From Paracoccaceae bacterium (GTDB lineage Bacteria; Pseudomonadota; Alphaproteobacteria; Rhodobacterales; Rhodobacteraceae): a stretch of 14,414 bases of DNA. The stretch is taken from assembly GCA_003250135.1 (NCBI GenBank), contig QKHF01000289.1:1-14414 (forward strand), in the 5' to 3' direction. The notes under the pieces were generated by a model. It made no database searches. It saw only the letters and a list, made by a program, of their open reading frames with translations, and was not told the origin of the DNA. Of this stretch, positions 1 through 7,245 are shown piece after piece; the stretch's first letter is position 1, and the number at the start of each line of letters is the position of its first letter. The translations under genes were made by a program, and so were the position numbers.

Positions 1-997
1 ATTCGGCCTGAAGGTTGTTCTTGCCCTGCAGCGCCAACTCACCCAGCGAGGGATAGCTGGCCGGCAGGCCGAAGCCGAGGAAGTCGAGCCCGGCGAGGAT
101 CGAGACGGAGCCGGCCAGAAGGAACGGCATGATGGTCAACGTGGCGACCATCGCGTTGGGCAGCAGGTGCCGGAACATGATCCGCCGGTTCGAGACGCCC
201 AGCGCCCTGGCCGCGCGGACATACTCGAAATTACGGGCGCGCAGGAACTCGGCCCGCACCACGCCGACCAGAGAGGTCCAGCTGAACAGCGTCAGGATGA
301 TCAGCAGGATCCAGAAGTTCGGCGTGATGATCGCCGAGACGATGATCAGCACATAGAGCGTCGGGATGTTTGTCCAGATCTCGACGATGCGCTGGAAGGT
401 CAGGTCCAGCCAGCCGCCGAAATAGCCCTGCAGCGCGCCCGCCAACACGCCCACGATCGACGAGGTGATGGTGACCGCGAACCCGAACAGCACCGAGATG
501 CGGAAGCCGTAGATCACGCGCGCCAGCACGTCGCGGGCCTGATCGTCCGTGCCCAGCCAGTTGGTCGCGTCCGGCGGGGACGGCGCGCGGGGCACATCAT
601 AGTTGATGGTCTGGTAGCTGAACGGGATCAGCGGCCAAAGAATCCAGCCCGGCTCCGCGCCGTCGGCCACGGGCGCCTCACCCAGCCCGTCCGCCTCATC
701 GAGACAGGGGTCGATCGACCCGCCGGTGCGGATCAGGCATTGGAGCACCGGGTCGGTGTAGTCGGCCTCGGTCTCGAAATCGCCGCCGAAATAGGTTTCG
801 GGATAGAAGGTCAGGAAGGGCGTCGCGAATTCACCGTTGAAGTTGACGAGAAGCGGCTTGTCGTTCGCCACCAGCTCGGCGAACAGCGAGATCAGAAACA
901 GCGCCGTGAATATCCAGAGCGACCAGAAGCCCCGCCTGTTGGACTTGAAGTTCCGCCAGCGCCGGCGGGAGATATCGTCGAGCGTCAGGAGCGCCAC
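1..997 (-). CDS. yejE: Peptide ABC transporter inner-membrane permease YejE (3' end outside window)
   Basis: One of two membrane subunits of the YejABEF importer for oligopeptides and peptide-like compounds. The 332 visible residues match YejE along their length. The N-terminal cytoplasmic helix and TM1 region reads RRGFWSLWIF (21-30). A periplasmic domain follows (about 45-145), then the GTDDQARDVLAR stretch before the transport core (149-160). The EAA loop that contacts the ATPase has its Gly at 267 and the RHLLPNAM segment at 276-283. About 40 residues are missing beyond position 1, judging from the E. coli protein (341 aa). The start is GTG at 997, preceded by GGGAG and only 3 bases after the yejB stop. 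The frame has no nearby ATG. Oddity: residues 87-117 form an insertion with two cysteines (C87, C98) that E. coli YejE lacks. The family call is near certain; the substrate is inferred from family knowledge. Confidence 0.95.
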   Translation of the reverse strand, partial: MALLTLDDISRRRWRNFKSNRRGFWSLWIFTALFLISLFAELVANDKPLLVNFNGEFATPFLTFYPETYFGGDFETEADYTDPVLQCLIRTGGSIDPCLDEADGLGEAPVADGAEPGWILWPLIPFSYQTINYDVPRAPSPPDATNWLGTDDQARDVLARVIYGFRISVLFGFAVTITSSIVGVLAGALQGYFGGWLDLTFQRIVEIWTNIPTLYVLIIVSAIITPNFWILLIILTLFSWTSLVGVVRAEFLRARNFEYVRAARALGVSNRRIMFRHLLPNAMVATLTIMPFLLAGSVSILAGLDFLGFGLPASYPSLGELALQGKNNLQAE

Positions 998-1000
998 CGG

Positions 1001-2104
1001 TCAGGTCTCCCGGCTTTCGAAATCGATCCGCGGGTCGATCCAGACATAGGTGAGGTCCGAGATGATCCCGATCAGCAGCCCCATCAGACCGAAGATGTAG
1101 AGCGTGCCGAAGAACACCGGATAGTCCCGGTTGAGCGCCGCTTCGAAGCCCAAGAGCCCCAGCCCGTCGAGCGAGAAGATCACCTCGATCAGCAGCGAGC
1201 CGGTGAAGAAGATCGACACGAAGGCCGCCGGGAAGCCCGCCACCACGATCAGCATGGCGTTGCGGAAAACGTGGCGATAGAGCACCCGCCGTTCGGTCAG
1301 GCCCTTGGCGCGCGCGGTCAGCACGTACTGCTTCTTGATCTCATCAAGGAACGAGTTCTTGGTCAGCAGAGTGAGCGTCGCGAAGCCCGAGATCGACATC
1401 GCCGACACGGGCAGAACCAGATGCCACAGGTAATCCAGCGTATAGGCGAAAAAGCCCATCTGATCGGCGTTGTCGGAATGCAGCCCCCTGAGCGGAAACA
1501 GTTGCAGATAGCTGCCGCCGGCGAAGAACACCAACAGCAGCACCGCGAACAGGAAGGCAGGGATCGCATAGCCGACGATGATCAGGCCAGAGGTCCAGGT
1601 GTCGAAGCGGGAGCCGTCCTTCACCGCCTTGCGCACCCCAAGCGGGATCGAGATCAGATAGCTGAGCAGCGTGGTCCAGAGGCCGAGCGAAATGGAGACC
1701 GGCATCTTTTCGAGGATCAGATCGATCACCGTGATGGAGCGGAAATAGCTCTCCCCGAAATCGAAGGTCGCATAATTGACCAGCATCAGCAGAAAGCGCT
1801 CATGCGCCGGCTTGTCAAAACCGAACTGCTTTTCAAGGTCCTTGATGAATTCAGGATCAAGACCCTGCGCGCCGCGATACGCGCTGTCGCCCCCCGCCCC
1901 GGTCTGCGCGGCCTGAGAGCCCGCAGCGTCGCCTCCGCCGCCCGAGAACCGCTCGGTCGCGCCGCCGCCCACATGGGTCAGTTCGGCGATCACCCGCTCC
2001 ACGGGCCCGCCGGGCAGCAACTGGATGACAAGGAAATTGATCAGCATGATCCCGAGCAGAGTCGGGATCACCAGGACCAGACGTCTGAGGATATAGGCGC
2101 TCAC
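1001..2104 (-). CDS. yejB: Peptide ABC transporter inner-membrane permease YejB
   Basis: Partner permease of YejE; together they form the channel that receives peptides from the YejA proteins and is driven by the YejF ATPase (not in the window). The 367 aa are close to the E. coli length (364). TM1 is YILRRLVLVIPTLLGIML. A Gly/Ala-rich periplasmic segment follows (about 44-75), then the family-typical RGAQGLDPE and KMPVSISLGLW stretches. The EAA loop lies at about 257-284 (TARAKG...YRHVFRNAM), and the tail ends DPRIDFESRET. I chose the GTG at 2104 because it overlaps the upstream stop as TAGTG, has GGGGT upstream, and puts TM1 at the expected distance. A start at 2155 would add 17 Arg-rich residues that overlap the previous gene. 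Confidence 0.95.
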   Translation of the reverse strand: MSAYILRRLVLVIPTLLGIMLINFLVIQLLPGGPVERVIAELTHVGGGATERFSGGGGDAAGSQAAQTGAGGDSAYRGAQGLDPEFIKDLEKQFGFDKPAHERFLLMLVNYATFDFGESYFRSITVIDLILEKMPVSISLGLWTTLLSYLISIPLGVRKAVKDGSRFDTWTSGLIIVGYAIPAFLFAVLLLVFFAGGSYLQLFPLRGLHSDNADQMGFFAYTLDYLWHLVLPVSAMSISGFATLTLLTKNSFLDEIKKQYVLTARAKGLTERRVLYRHVFRNAMLIVVAGFPAAFVSIFFTGSLLIEVIFSLDGLGLLGFEAALNRDYPVFFGTLYIFGLMGLLIGIISDLTYVWIDPRIDFESRET

Positions 2105-3960
2105 TAAAGACCCCGCGCCTCTCTCAGCGCCGCCTCGCGTTCGGCGTCGATCCACCAGGTCTCGATGATGGAGCGGTCATAAGGCGGCTTGATCGCGGGC
2201 CGTCCGAACATGTCCCAGTAAGCGATGGTGTGTTCGCCCTTGTGCCACTGCGGCACCCAGAGGTGTAGAGAGCGGAGCGCGCGATCCAAAGCCCGCGCGG
2301 CGGTGGTCAGTTCCTCACGATTCCGGGCTGCGATCGCGGATTCGACCAGCGCGTCCACCGCCGAATTCGCCACGCCCGACAGATTGAAACTGCTAGGCTG
2401 ATCCGCGCTGCGCGACGAGAAGAAGGCCCTGAGCTCGGTGCCCGGCGTCAGGCTCAAAGAGAAGCGCGCGACCGTCGCGTCGTAATCGAACGTCTCGATC
2501 CGGGACTGGTACTGGGCCGCGTCGATCGTGCGGGTGGACGCGTCGACGCCAATCTTGCGCAGGTTCTGCACGAAGGGACCGGTGATGCGCTCGAAGGCGG
2601 GGGAATCGTCCAGGAACTCCACCGTCAGCATGGCGCCCTCGGCGTTGCGGCGCATGCCGTCCTCGCCCACGATCCAGCCCGCCTCGTCCAGCAGCCTGGA
2701 GGCGTCGCGAAGGTTGGCGCGGTTGCGGCCCGACCCGTCCGTCGCCGGAGGCACATAGGCGGGACCCAGCGCCGAGGCGGGAAGGTGTTCCGCCAAAGGC
2801 TCCAGCAGCGCCAGTTCCCCCGGGCTCGGCTCGCCGTCAGCCTGCAGGTTCGAGCCTTCGAAGAAACTGTCGGTCCGGGTGTAGAGGCCGTAGAAGAGCG
2901 TCTTGTTCGACCATTCAAAATCGAACGCCAATGTCAGCGCCTCCCGCACGCGGGGATCGCTGAACTGCGCCCGGCGGGTGTTGAGCCAGTAGCCCTGCAT
3001 GCCCGATGGGCTGCCATCGGGCAGCTCGTCCCGCTTCACCCAGCCCTGCGTGATCGCCGGAAAGTCATAGGCGGTCGCCCAGAGCTTCGAAAAGAACTCC
3101 TCGTGCAGCACGAAGGCGCCGGATTTGAACGCTTCGAAGGCGGCCGTGTCATCCTTGAAATACTCGTAGACCACCGTGCCGAAATTGAACCGGCCACGAT
3201 TCACGTTGAGGTCCCAGCCCCAGTAATCATCGCGCCGCTCATAGGTGATGCGCCGGCCGGGCTCCACCTCGCCCACCTTGTAGGGACCGGAGGTCAGCGG
3301 CGCCTCCAGCGAAGAGTCGGCGAAGTCGCGGTCCGCAAAATAGGAGGCGGCGAAGATCGGCAATGCCGCGCCGACAAGCATGGGAAGATCGCGGGTCGGC
3401 TTGCCGTCCGCGAACTCGAAGCGCACCACGTGCTCATCCAGCGCTTCGGCCGAGGCGACGTCCTCGAACAGGATCTTGAAGCGCGGCGCGCCCTTGTCCT
3501 TGATCGCGTTCAGCGAAAAGACCACGTCCGCCGCCGTCACCGGCGAGCCGTCGGCGAACCGCGCCTCGGGACGCAGGAAGAACTCGGCCCAGCTCCGGTC
3601 CTCAGGGTATTCGATGCGATAGGCGAGCAAGCCATAGACAGCGTCCGGCTCATCGAAGGCGCGGGTCATCAGCGTGTCGAAGACCAGGTTCATGCCCTGC
3701 GCCGGCTCGCCCTTCAGGATATAGGGGTTCAGGCTGTCGAAGGTGCGGGATGCGCCGGTGCCGCGCGACGAGTAGGTTCCGCCCTTGGGCGCGTCCGGGT
3801 TCACATATTCGAAATGCTCGAAATCCGGCGGGTAATGAAGGTCGCCGAAGGCGGAGACGCCATGGGCGGCGATGACGTCCGGACGGGCGGGCGGCTCATC
3901 GGCGGCGGACGCCCCGGCCAGCAACAGCGCCGCGACCAGAAGCGAGGCGAATATTCTCAT
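2104..3960 (-). CDS. yejA2: Periplasmic peptide-binding protein, YejA family, second copy (Sec-exported)
   Basis: Periplasmic solute-binding protein (SBP_bac_5 family) for the YejB/YejE channel; 618 aa. A Sec signal peptide covers residues 1-19 (MRIFASLLVAALLLAGASA), with signal peptidase I cleavage expected near ASA|ADE. There is no lipobox cysteine, so the protein should be soluble in the periplasm. The mature N terminus carries the YejA signature (YPPDFEHF then YVNPDAPKGG). Later it shares FEAFKSG, FDFEWSNKT and DGSGRNR with its upstream paralogue. I chose the ATG at 3960 rather than an upstream in-frame start at 4002. It directly precedes the signal peptide, has GGAGCG 6 bases upstream, and overlaps the preceding stop as ATGA. 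The two binding proteins clearly arose by tandem duplication but are well diverged. Different peptide specificities are likely; this is inference. Confidence 0.93.
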   Translation of the reverse strand: MRIFASLLVAALLLAGASAADEPPARPDVIAAHGVSAFGDLHYPPDFEHFEYVNPDAPKGGTYSSRGTGASRTFDSLNPYILKGEPAQGMNLVFDTLMTRAFDEPDAVYGLLAYRIEYPEDRSWAEFFLRPEARFADGSPVTAADVVFSLNAIKDKGAPRFKILFEDVASAEALDEHVVRFEFADGKPTRDLPMLVGAALPIFAASYFADRDFADSSLEAPLTSGPYKVGEVEPGRRITYERRDDYWGWDLNVNRGRFNFGTVVYEYFKDDTAAFEAFKSGAFVLHEEFFSKLWATAYDFPAITQGWVKRDELPDGSPSGMQGYWLNTRRAQFSDPRVREALTLAFDFEWSNKTLFYGLYTRTDSFFEGSNLQADGEPSPGELALLEPLAEHLPASALGPAYVPPATDGSGRNRANLRDASRLLDEAGWIVGEDGMRRNAEGAMLTVEFLDDSPAFERITGPFVQNLRKIGVDASTRTIDAAQYQSRIETFDYDATVARFSLSLTPGTELRAFFSSRSADQPSSFNLSGVANSAVDALVESAIAARNREELTTAARALDRALRSLHLWVPQWHKGEHTIAYWDMFGRPAIKPPYDRSIIETWWIDAEREAALREARGL

Positions 3961-5831
3961 CCCGGCGCTCCGATCCTGGCCGCTGCGTCTGGGTCCCACC
4001 ACCAGACATCGGGGAATCCGACGGCCCGGGATGGGGCCGGGTCGGGCTGGACGAAACCGCGCCAGTGGGCGATGCGCTCAAACGGCGTGTAAAGCTCCAG
4101 AATCATGACGTGGAGGTGGGTCAGCACCCGGTCGAGCGCGCGGGTCGCCGCGGCCAGCTCCTCACGGTCCTTGGCGAACACGATGCTCTCGATCAGGCTG
4201 TCCACCGCCGGGTGGGCCAGACCCGAGCGGTTGCGCGAGCCGACCGCTGACGCCGCCTCGGAACTCCAGAACTCGCGTTGCTCATTGCCCGGACTTTCCG
4301 AATTGCCGACGCCGTTGACGACCATGTCCCAGTCATTCTCGGGGTCCTGAAACACCCGGCGGATGAACTGGGCGTCGTCGCGCTCCTCGATTTCTGCGTC
4401 GATCCCGAGCCGTTTGAGATTTTGCATGAAGGGGTCCAGCACCCGGCTCTGCGAGGTCCCGGATTGCGCGATCAGGAACCGCAGCGTGAAGGGCTCGCCA
4501 TCGGCGCCCAGCAGCTTGCCGTTCTCCACCGTCCAGCCCGCCTCTTTCAGAAGCCGGGCGCTTTCCCGCAGGGCCTGGCGATTGCGGCCGGAGCCGTCGC
4601 TTCGGGGCGGCTCGTAGGCGGGGCCGAACACCTCCTCGGGCAGGTCCGCGCGAAACGGCTCCAGCAGCGCCAACTCCGCCCCCTCGGGCGCGCCCTGGGG
4701 CATGAGATCGTCGGAGCCCTGAAAATAGCTGCGCGGACGGGCGTACTGTTCGAAGAAGATCGTCCGGTTGGTCCACTCGAAGTCGAATTGCAGCGAGATC
4801 GCCTTGCGCACCCGGATGTCCTGGAACTTCGGACGCCGCAGGTTGAAGGCGAAGGTCTGCACGCGCTTGGGGCCATCGAGATAGATCTCTCGCTTGACCA
4901 CCTCGCCGTTCTTCACCGCGGGAAAATCGTACTTCTCGGCCCATGTGGAGGCGCTGTTCTCGGCTCGGAAATCGACCACGCCCGACTTGAACGCCTCGAA
5001 CTCGGCGGCGCCGTCCCGGAAATACTCCCAGCGCACCTTGTCGAAGTTGTAGTAGCCGCGATTGACCGGCAGGTCCGCGCCCCAGTAATCGGCGACGCGC
5101 TCATACTCGACGAAGCGGTTCGCCTCGAACGCGGAGACCCTGTAGGGGCCGGAGCCCAGCATCGGCTCCAGAGAGCTTTCCTCGAACTCCCGCGTCTCCC
5201 ACCAGTGCCGGGGCAACGCCTGAAGCTGGCCCATGATATGCGGCAACTCCCTGTTGCCGCTCTGGTCGAAATCGAAGCGAACGACGCCGCCGCCCAGATC
5301 CTGGGCCTTGACCACGTTGGCGTAATAGAGCCGGAAGAAGGGGTCGCCCTTCGCCTTGAGCGTCTCGAGCGTCCAAACCACATCGGCGGCGGTGATCGGC
5401 CGCTCGTCCCACCAGCGCGCGGCCTCGCGGAGCTTGAAAGCGACCCAGGAGTCGTCCACCGGATGCTCGAACCACTCGGCCAACAGTCCGTACTGGGTCG
5501 ACCCCTCGTCCCAGCTGGGCTGCATCAGAGACTCGTGAACCCATGGAAACCCGCGCGCCGCGGAGCCCTTGACTATATAGGGGTTGAAACTGTCGAAGCC
5601 GCCCGGCGAGGATAGGCGCACCGCGCCGCCCTTGGGCGCGTCCGGGTTCACATATCCGAAATGGGGGAAGCCGGGCGGGTATTTCGGCTCACCCACCAGG
5701 GAATCGCCATGGGCGCGGATCACGCCGTCCATGGTCTCGCCGCGGGCGAGGCCCGAGAGGACGGGCGGAGCGGCCAGTGAGGCGGCCGCGACGGCCGACA
5801 GCTGGGTGAAACGACGACGCGAGACTTTCAC
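3957..5831 (-). CDS. yejA1: Periplasmic peptide-binding protein, YejA family, first copy (Tat-exported)
   Basis: First gene of the yej operon; 624 aa, SBP_bac_5 family. The N terminus has a twin-arginine motif (SRRRF at 4-8), then a hydrophobic Ala-rich stretch to about residue 27. This indicates Tat export of a folded precursor, unlike the Sec peptide of the next gene. The mature region has GEPKYPPGFPHFGYVNPDAP, LGSGPYRV, NRGYYNFDKVRWEYF and FDFEWTNRTIFF, all YejA-family features. The start is GTG at 5831 with a strong Shine-Dalgarno GAGGAG at 5840-5845; no upstream start fits the signal peptide. In E. coli the Yej system imports peptides and microcin C, and in rhizobia and Brucella yej genes are linked to antimicrobial-peptide tolerance. 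Either role here is inferred. Confidence 0.93.
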   Translation of the reverse strand: MKVSRRRFTQLSAVAAASLAAPPVLSGLARGETMDGVIRAHGDSLVGEPKYPPGFPHFGYVNPDAPKGGAVRLSSPGGFDSFNPYIVKGSAARGFPWVHESLMQPSWDEGSTQYGLLAEWFEHPVDDSWVAFKLREAARWWDERPITAADVVWTLETLKAKGDPFFRLYYANVVKAQDLGGGVVRFDFDQSGNRELPHIMGQLQALPRHWWETREFEESSLEPMLGSGPYRVSAFEANRFVEYERVADYWGADLPVNRGYYNFDKVRWEYFRDGAAEFEAFKSGVVDFRAENSASTWAEKYDFPAVKNGEVVKREIYLDGPKRVQTFAFNLRRPKFQDIRVRKAISLQFDFEWTNRTIFFEQYARPRSYFQGSDDLMPQGAPEGAELALLEPFRADLPEEVFGPAYEPPRSDGSGRNRQALRESARLLKEAGWTVENGKLLGADGEPFTLRFLIAQSGTSQSRVLDPFMQNLKRLGIDAEIEERDDAQFIRRVFQDPENDWDMVVNGVGNSESPGNEQREFWSSEAASAVGSRNRSGLAHPAVDSLIESIVFAKDREELAAATRALDRVLTHLHVMILELYTPFERIAHWRGFVQPDPAPSRAVGFPDVWWWDPDAAARIGAPG

Positions 5832-5864
5832 CAGGAACGCTCCTCGTTCAACGCAAATTCGGCG

Positions 5865-5886
5865 GCCGGCGGCAATGTGCGCCGGC
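5865..5886 (-). promoter_or_regulatory. GC-rich hairpin in the yejA1 leader
   Basis: GCCGGC at 5865-5870 pairs with GCCGGC at 5881-5886. Two more G-C pairs continue the stem past a single bulged base (5871), and the apical loop is AATGT. The hairpin sits about 20 bases upstream of the Shine-Dalgarno of yejA1, so it would lie in the mRNA leader if transcription starts near 5898. GCCGGC is self-palindromic and common in GC-rich DNA, so function is uncertain. Confidence 0.3.
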
Positions 5887-5905
5887 GGGTCCTCTCACCC
5901 CTTAA

Positions 5906-5934
5906 GCGTTAGAGCCGAGGGACGCCCGTTTCAA
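5906..5934 (-). promoter_or_regulatory. Weak candidate promoter for the yej operon
   Basis: On the minus strand a TTGAAA -35 box (5929-5934) stands 17 bases from TAACGC (5906-5911), a poor -10 match. It is the best sigma-70-like pair I see between the cytochrome terminator and yejA1. The -35 box is good and the -10 box is not. Confidence 0.25.
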
Positions 5935-5981
5935 GGCGAAGCGGCGAGATCGCGCCGATCCTCGACAGGTTTTGATCGGCG

Positions 5982-6012
5982 AAAAGAAGAAAGCCGCGGA
6001 CGTCGCCGCGGC
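5982..6012 (-). terminator. Rho-independent terminator after the cytochrome c gene
   Basis: Read on the minus strand, a perfect 7-bp stem GCCGCGG/CCGCGGC (6006-6012 with 5993-5999) closes a 6-base loop. It is followed at once by a T-rich tract TTTCTTCTTTT (5992 down to 5982). It begins about 48 bases after the cytochrome stop codon and separates that gene from the yej operon transcribed in the same direction. Confidence 0.75.
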
Positions 6013-6059
6013 CTTCACAAGATTGGTCGCCGCGCCCGAAAAGGGCGCGACGGATCGCG

Positions 6060-7085
6060 TCAGTGAGCGCTCAGATAGGCGATGATGGCCGCGCGGTCCT
6101 CTTCCTTGCTGAGGCCCGCGAAGGTCATCTTGGTGCCCGGCGCGTAATCCTTCGGCTTGGCCAGGAACGCATCCAGCTTGGCGGCGTCCCAGTTCCCTTC
6201 GAGGCCCGTCAGCGCATCGGAATAGCCGAAGCCGTCGGACGACGCGATGTCCTTGCCGACCACGCCCGCCAGGCTGGGTCCGACGCCATGCTTGCCTTCC
6301 TCCAGCTTGTGGCAGGCCTTGCACTTGCGGAACACCTTCTCGCCCGCTTCGACGAGCGCCGGATCTGGCTCGCCCGCCACAGCGGCGACAACGGCGGCGC
6401 CTGCGGCGGCGGCGGCGTCGGCCGCGCCCTCGGCGGCTTCCGTCACAGCCTCGGTCGCGCTTTCGGCGGCCTCAGCCACGGCGTCGGTGGCGCTTTCGAC
6501 AGCGCCCTCAACCGCAGCGGCGGTCTCGACCGGAGCTTCAGCCGGCGCGGCGGCGGCCTCGACCGCGGGCAGGTCGATCGGCGCGTCGCCGGACTGGTTC
6601 AGATAGGCCAGCACGTTGGCGCGGTCCTCAGGCTTCTTGAGGCCCGCGAAGCCCATCTTGGTGCCGGGCGCGAAGCCCTTGGGATTGGTGATGAACGCGT
6701 CCAGCTTGTCCCAGGTCCAGTTCCCGTCCATGCCGGAGAGGTCGCCGGAATAGGCGAAGCCCTCGATCGAGCCGATGTCGCGGCCGACCACGTTCCACAG
6801 GCTTGGGCCGACGCCGTTCGCGCCCGCTTCGACCTTGTGGCAGGCGCCGCATTTCTTGAACACCTTCTCGCCCTTGCCCAGATCGGCCGCGGCCAGAAGC
6901 TCGGGCAGGGTCGGCGCAGCCGCGCCTCCGCCGCCGCCTTCGCCCTCGGTCTCGATCTTGTAGGCGGCGGTCTCAAGCTCCTCCGGGTGGAACAGCCCGT
7001 CATGGATGATGAAGTTGAGAACAAGGTAGGCGAGCAGCATCACACAGGCCGCTCCGCCGTATTTCGCAATCGTCATCGAATTCAT
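6060..7085 (-). CDS. Membrane-anchored di-haem cytochrome c (two class I domains)
   Basis: Electron carrier held in the inner membrane with both haem domains in the periplasm; 341 aa. An uncleaved N-terminal anchor lies at about 11-27 (GAACVMLLAYLVLNFII). Domain 1 has CGACH at 79-83 and the distal Met ligand in PGTKM (M144). Domain 2 has CKACH at 255-259 and M320 in a second PGTKM. The two domains are obviously an internal duplication. They are joined by an 80-residue Ala/Glu linker that carries an 11-residue repeat (186-229). The single-domain relative is the CycM/cytochrome c552 type, which carries electrons from the bc1 complex to terminal oxidase; the same role here is inference. I chose ATG 7085 because AAGGG lies upstream and the anchor follows directly; the earlier in-frame start at 7277 would overlap pheA. 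A terminator follows. The gene is divergent from pheA. Confidence 0.93.
   Translation of the reverse strand: MNSMTIAKYGGAACVMLLAYLVLNFIIHDGLFHPEELETAAYKIETEGEGGGGGAAAPTLPELLAAADLGKGEKVFKKCGACHKVEAGANGVGPSLWNVVGRDIGSIEGFAYSGDLSGMDGNWTWDKLDAFITNPKGFAPGTKMGFAGLKKPEDRANVLAYLNQSGDAPIDLPAVEAAAAPAEAPVETAAAVEGAVESATDAVAEAAESATEAVTEAAEGAADAAAAAGAAVVAAVAGEPDPALVEAGEKVFRKCKACHKLEEGKHGVGPSLAGVVGKDIASSDGFGYSDALTGLEGNWDAAKLDAFLAKPKDYAPGTKMTFAGLSKEEDRAAIIAYLSAH
6399..6530 (-). repeat. 33-bp / 11-residue tandem repeat in the cytochrome linker
   Basis: Four consecutive 33-bp units encode 11-residue blocks: residues 186-196, 197-207 (ESATDAVAEAA), 208-218 (ESATEAVTEAA) and 219-229 (EGAADAAAAAG). The two central units are nearly identical in protein; the outer ones are degraded. 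The pattern is in frame and confined to the segment between the two haem domains. Confidence 0.8.
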
Positions 7086-7146
7086 AGTGTAGCCCTTGCT
7101 CAAACGTCCTTTATGCGCGGGTCGAGCTTCGCGCATAGCATTGCGA

Positions 7147-7174
7147 TCTATACGCTTCCAGCGAGTGACGGCAA
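7147..7174 (-). promoter_or_regulatory. Candidate promoter for the cytochrome c gene
   Basis: On the minus strand TTGCCG (7169-7174) is 16 bases from TATAGA (7147-7152). Transcription would begin near 7140, giving a leader of about 55 bases. The -10 box lies partly in the left arm of the inverted repeat at 7149-7182. Confidence 0.45.
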
Positions 7175-7182
7175 AGCGTATA
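7149..7182. repeat. 9-bp inverted repeat in the cytochrome/pheA divergent intergenic region
   Basis: TATACGCTT (7149-7157) and AAGCGTATA (7174-7182) are perfect reverse complements separated by 16 bases. The outer end of each arm supplies the TATA of an outward-facing -10 box. It may be an operator for a dimeric regulator, or simply two copies of the same promoter motif placed back to back. The sequence does not decide. Confidence 0.6.
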
Positions 7183-7184
7183 AG
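7155..7184 (+). promoter_or_regulatory. Candidate promoter for pheA
   Basis: TATAAG (7179-7184) is a good -10 box beginning in the right arm of the inverted repeat. The -35 position 18 bases upstream reads CTTCCA (7155-7160), which is weak. The predicted start near 7191 gives a leader of about 55 bases, mirroring the divergent cytochrome promoter. Confidence 0.3.
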
Positions 7185-7245
7185 GCGCGACCAATCGCCC
7201 GAAACCCGCCATACGGAAGCGATCCCGACTAGAGGAAACCGATAC

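Noticed and set aside
167..2107. Very long open frame (646 codons) on the plus strand opposite yejE and yejB
   Set aside because: It mirrors two well-recognised permease genes. Its product is rich in Arg, Gln, Asp, Glu and His with no domain, as expected from the complement of hydrophobic coding sequence in GC-rich DNA.
2785..5615. Long plus-strand frames (2785-4092 and 4278-5615) opposite the two yejA genes
   Set aside because: Antisense shadows. The two resemble each other only because the underlying yejA genes are paralogues.
6063..7232. Plus-strand frame opposite the cytochrome gene
   Set aside because: The haem motifs, anchor, Shine-Dalgarno and terminator all support the minus-strand gene.
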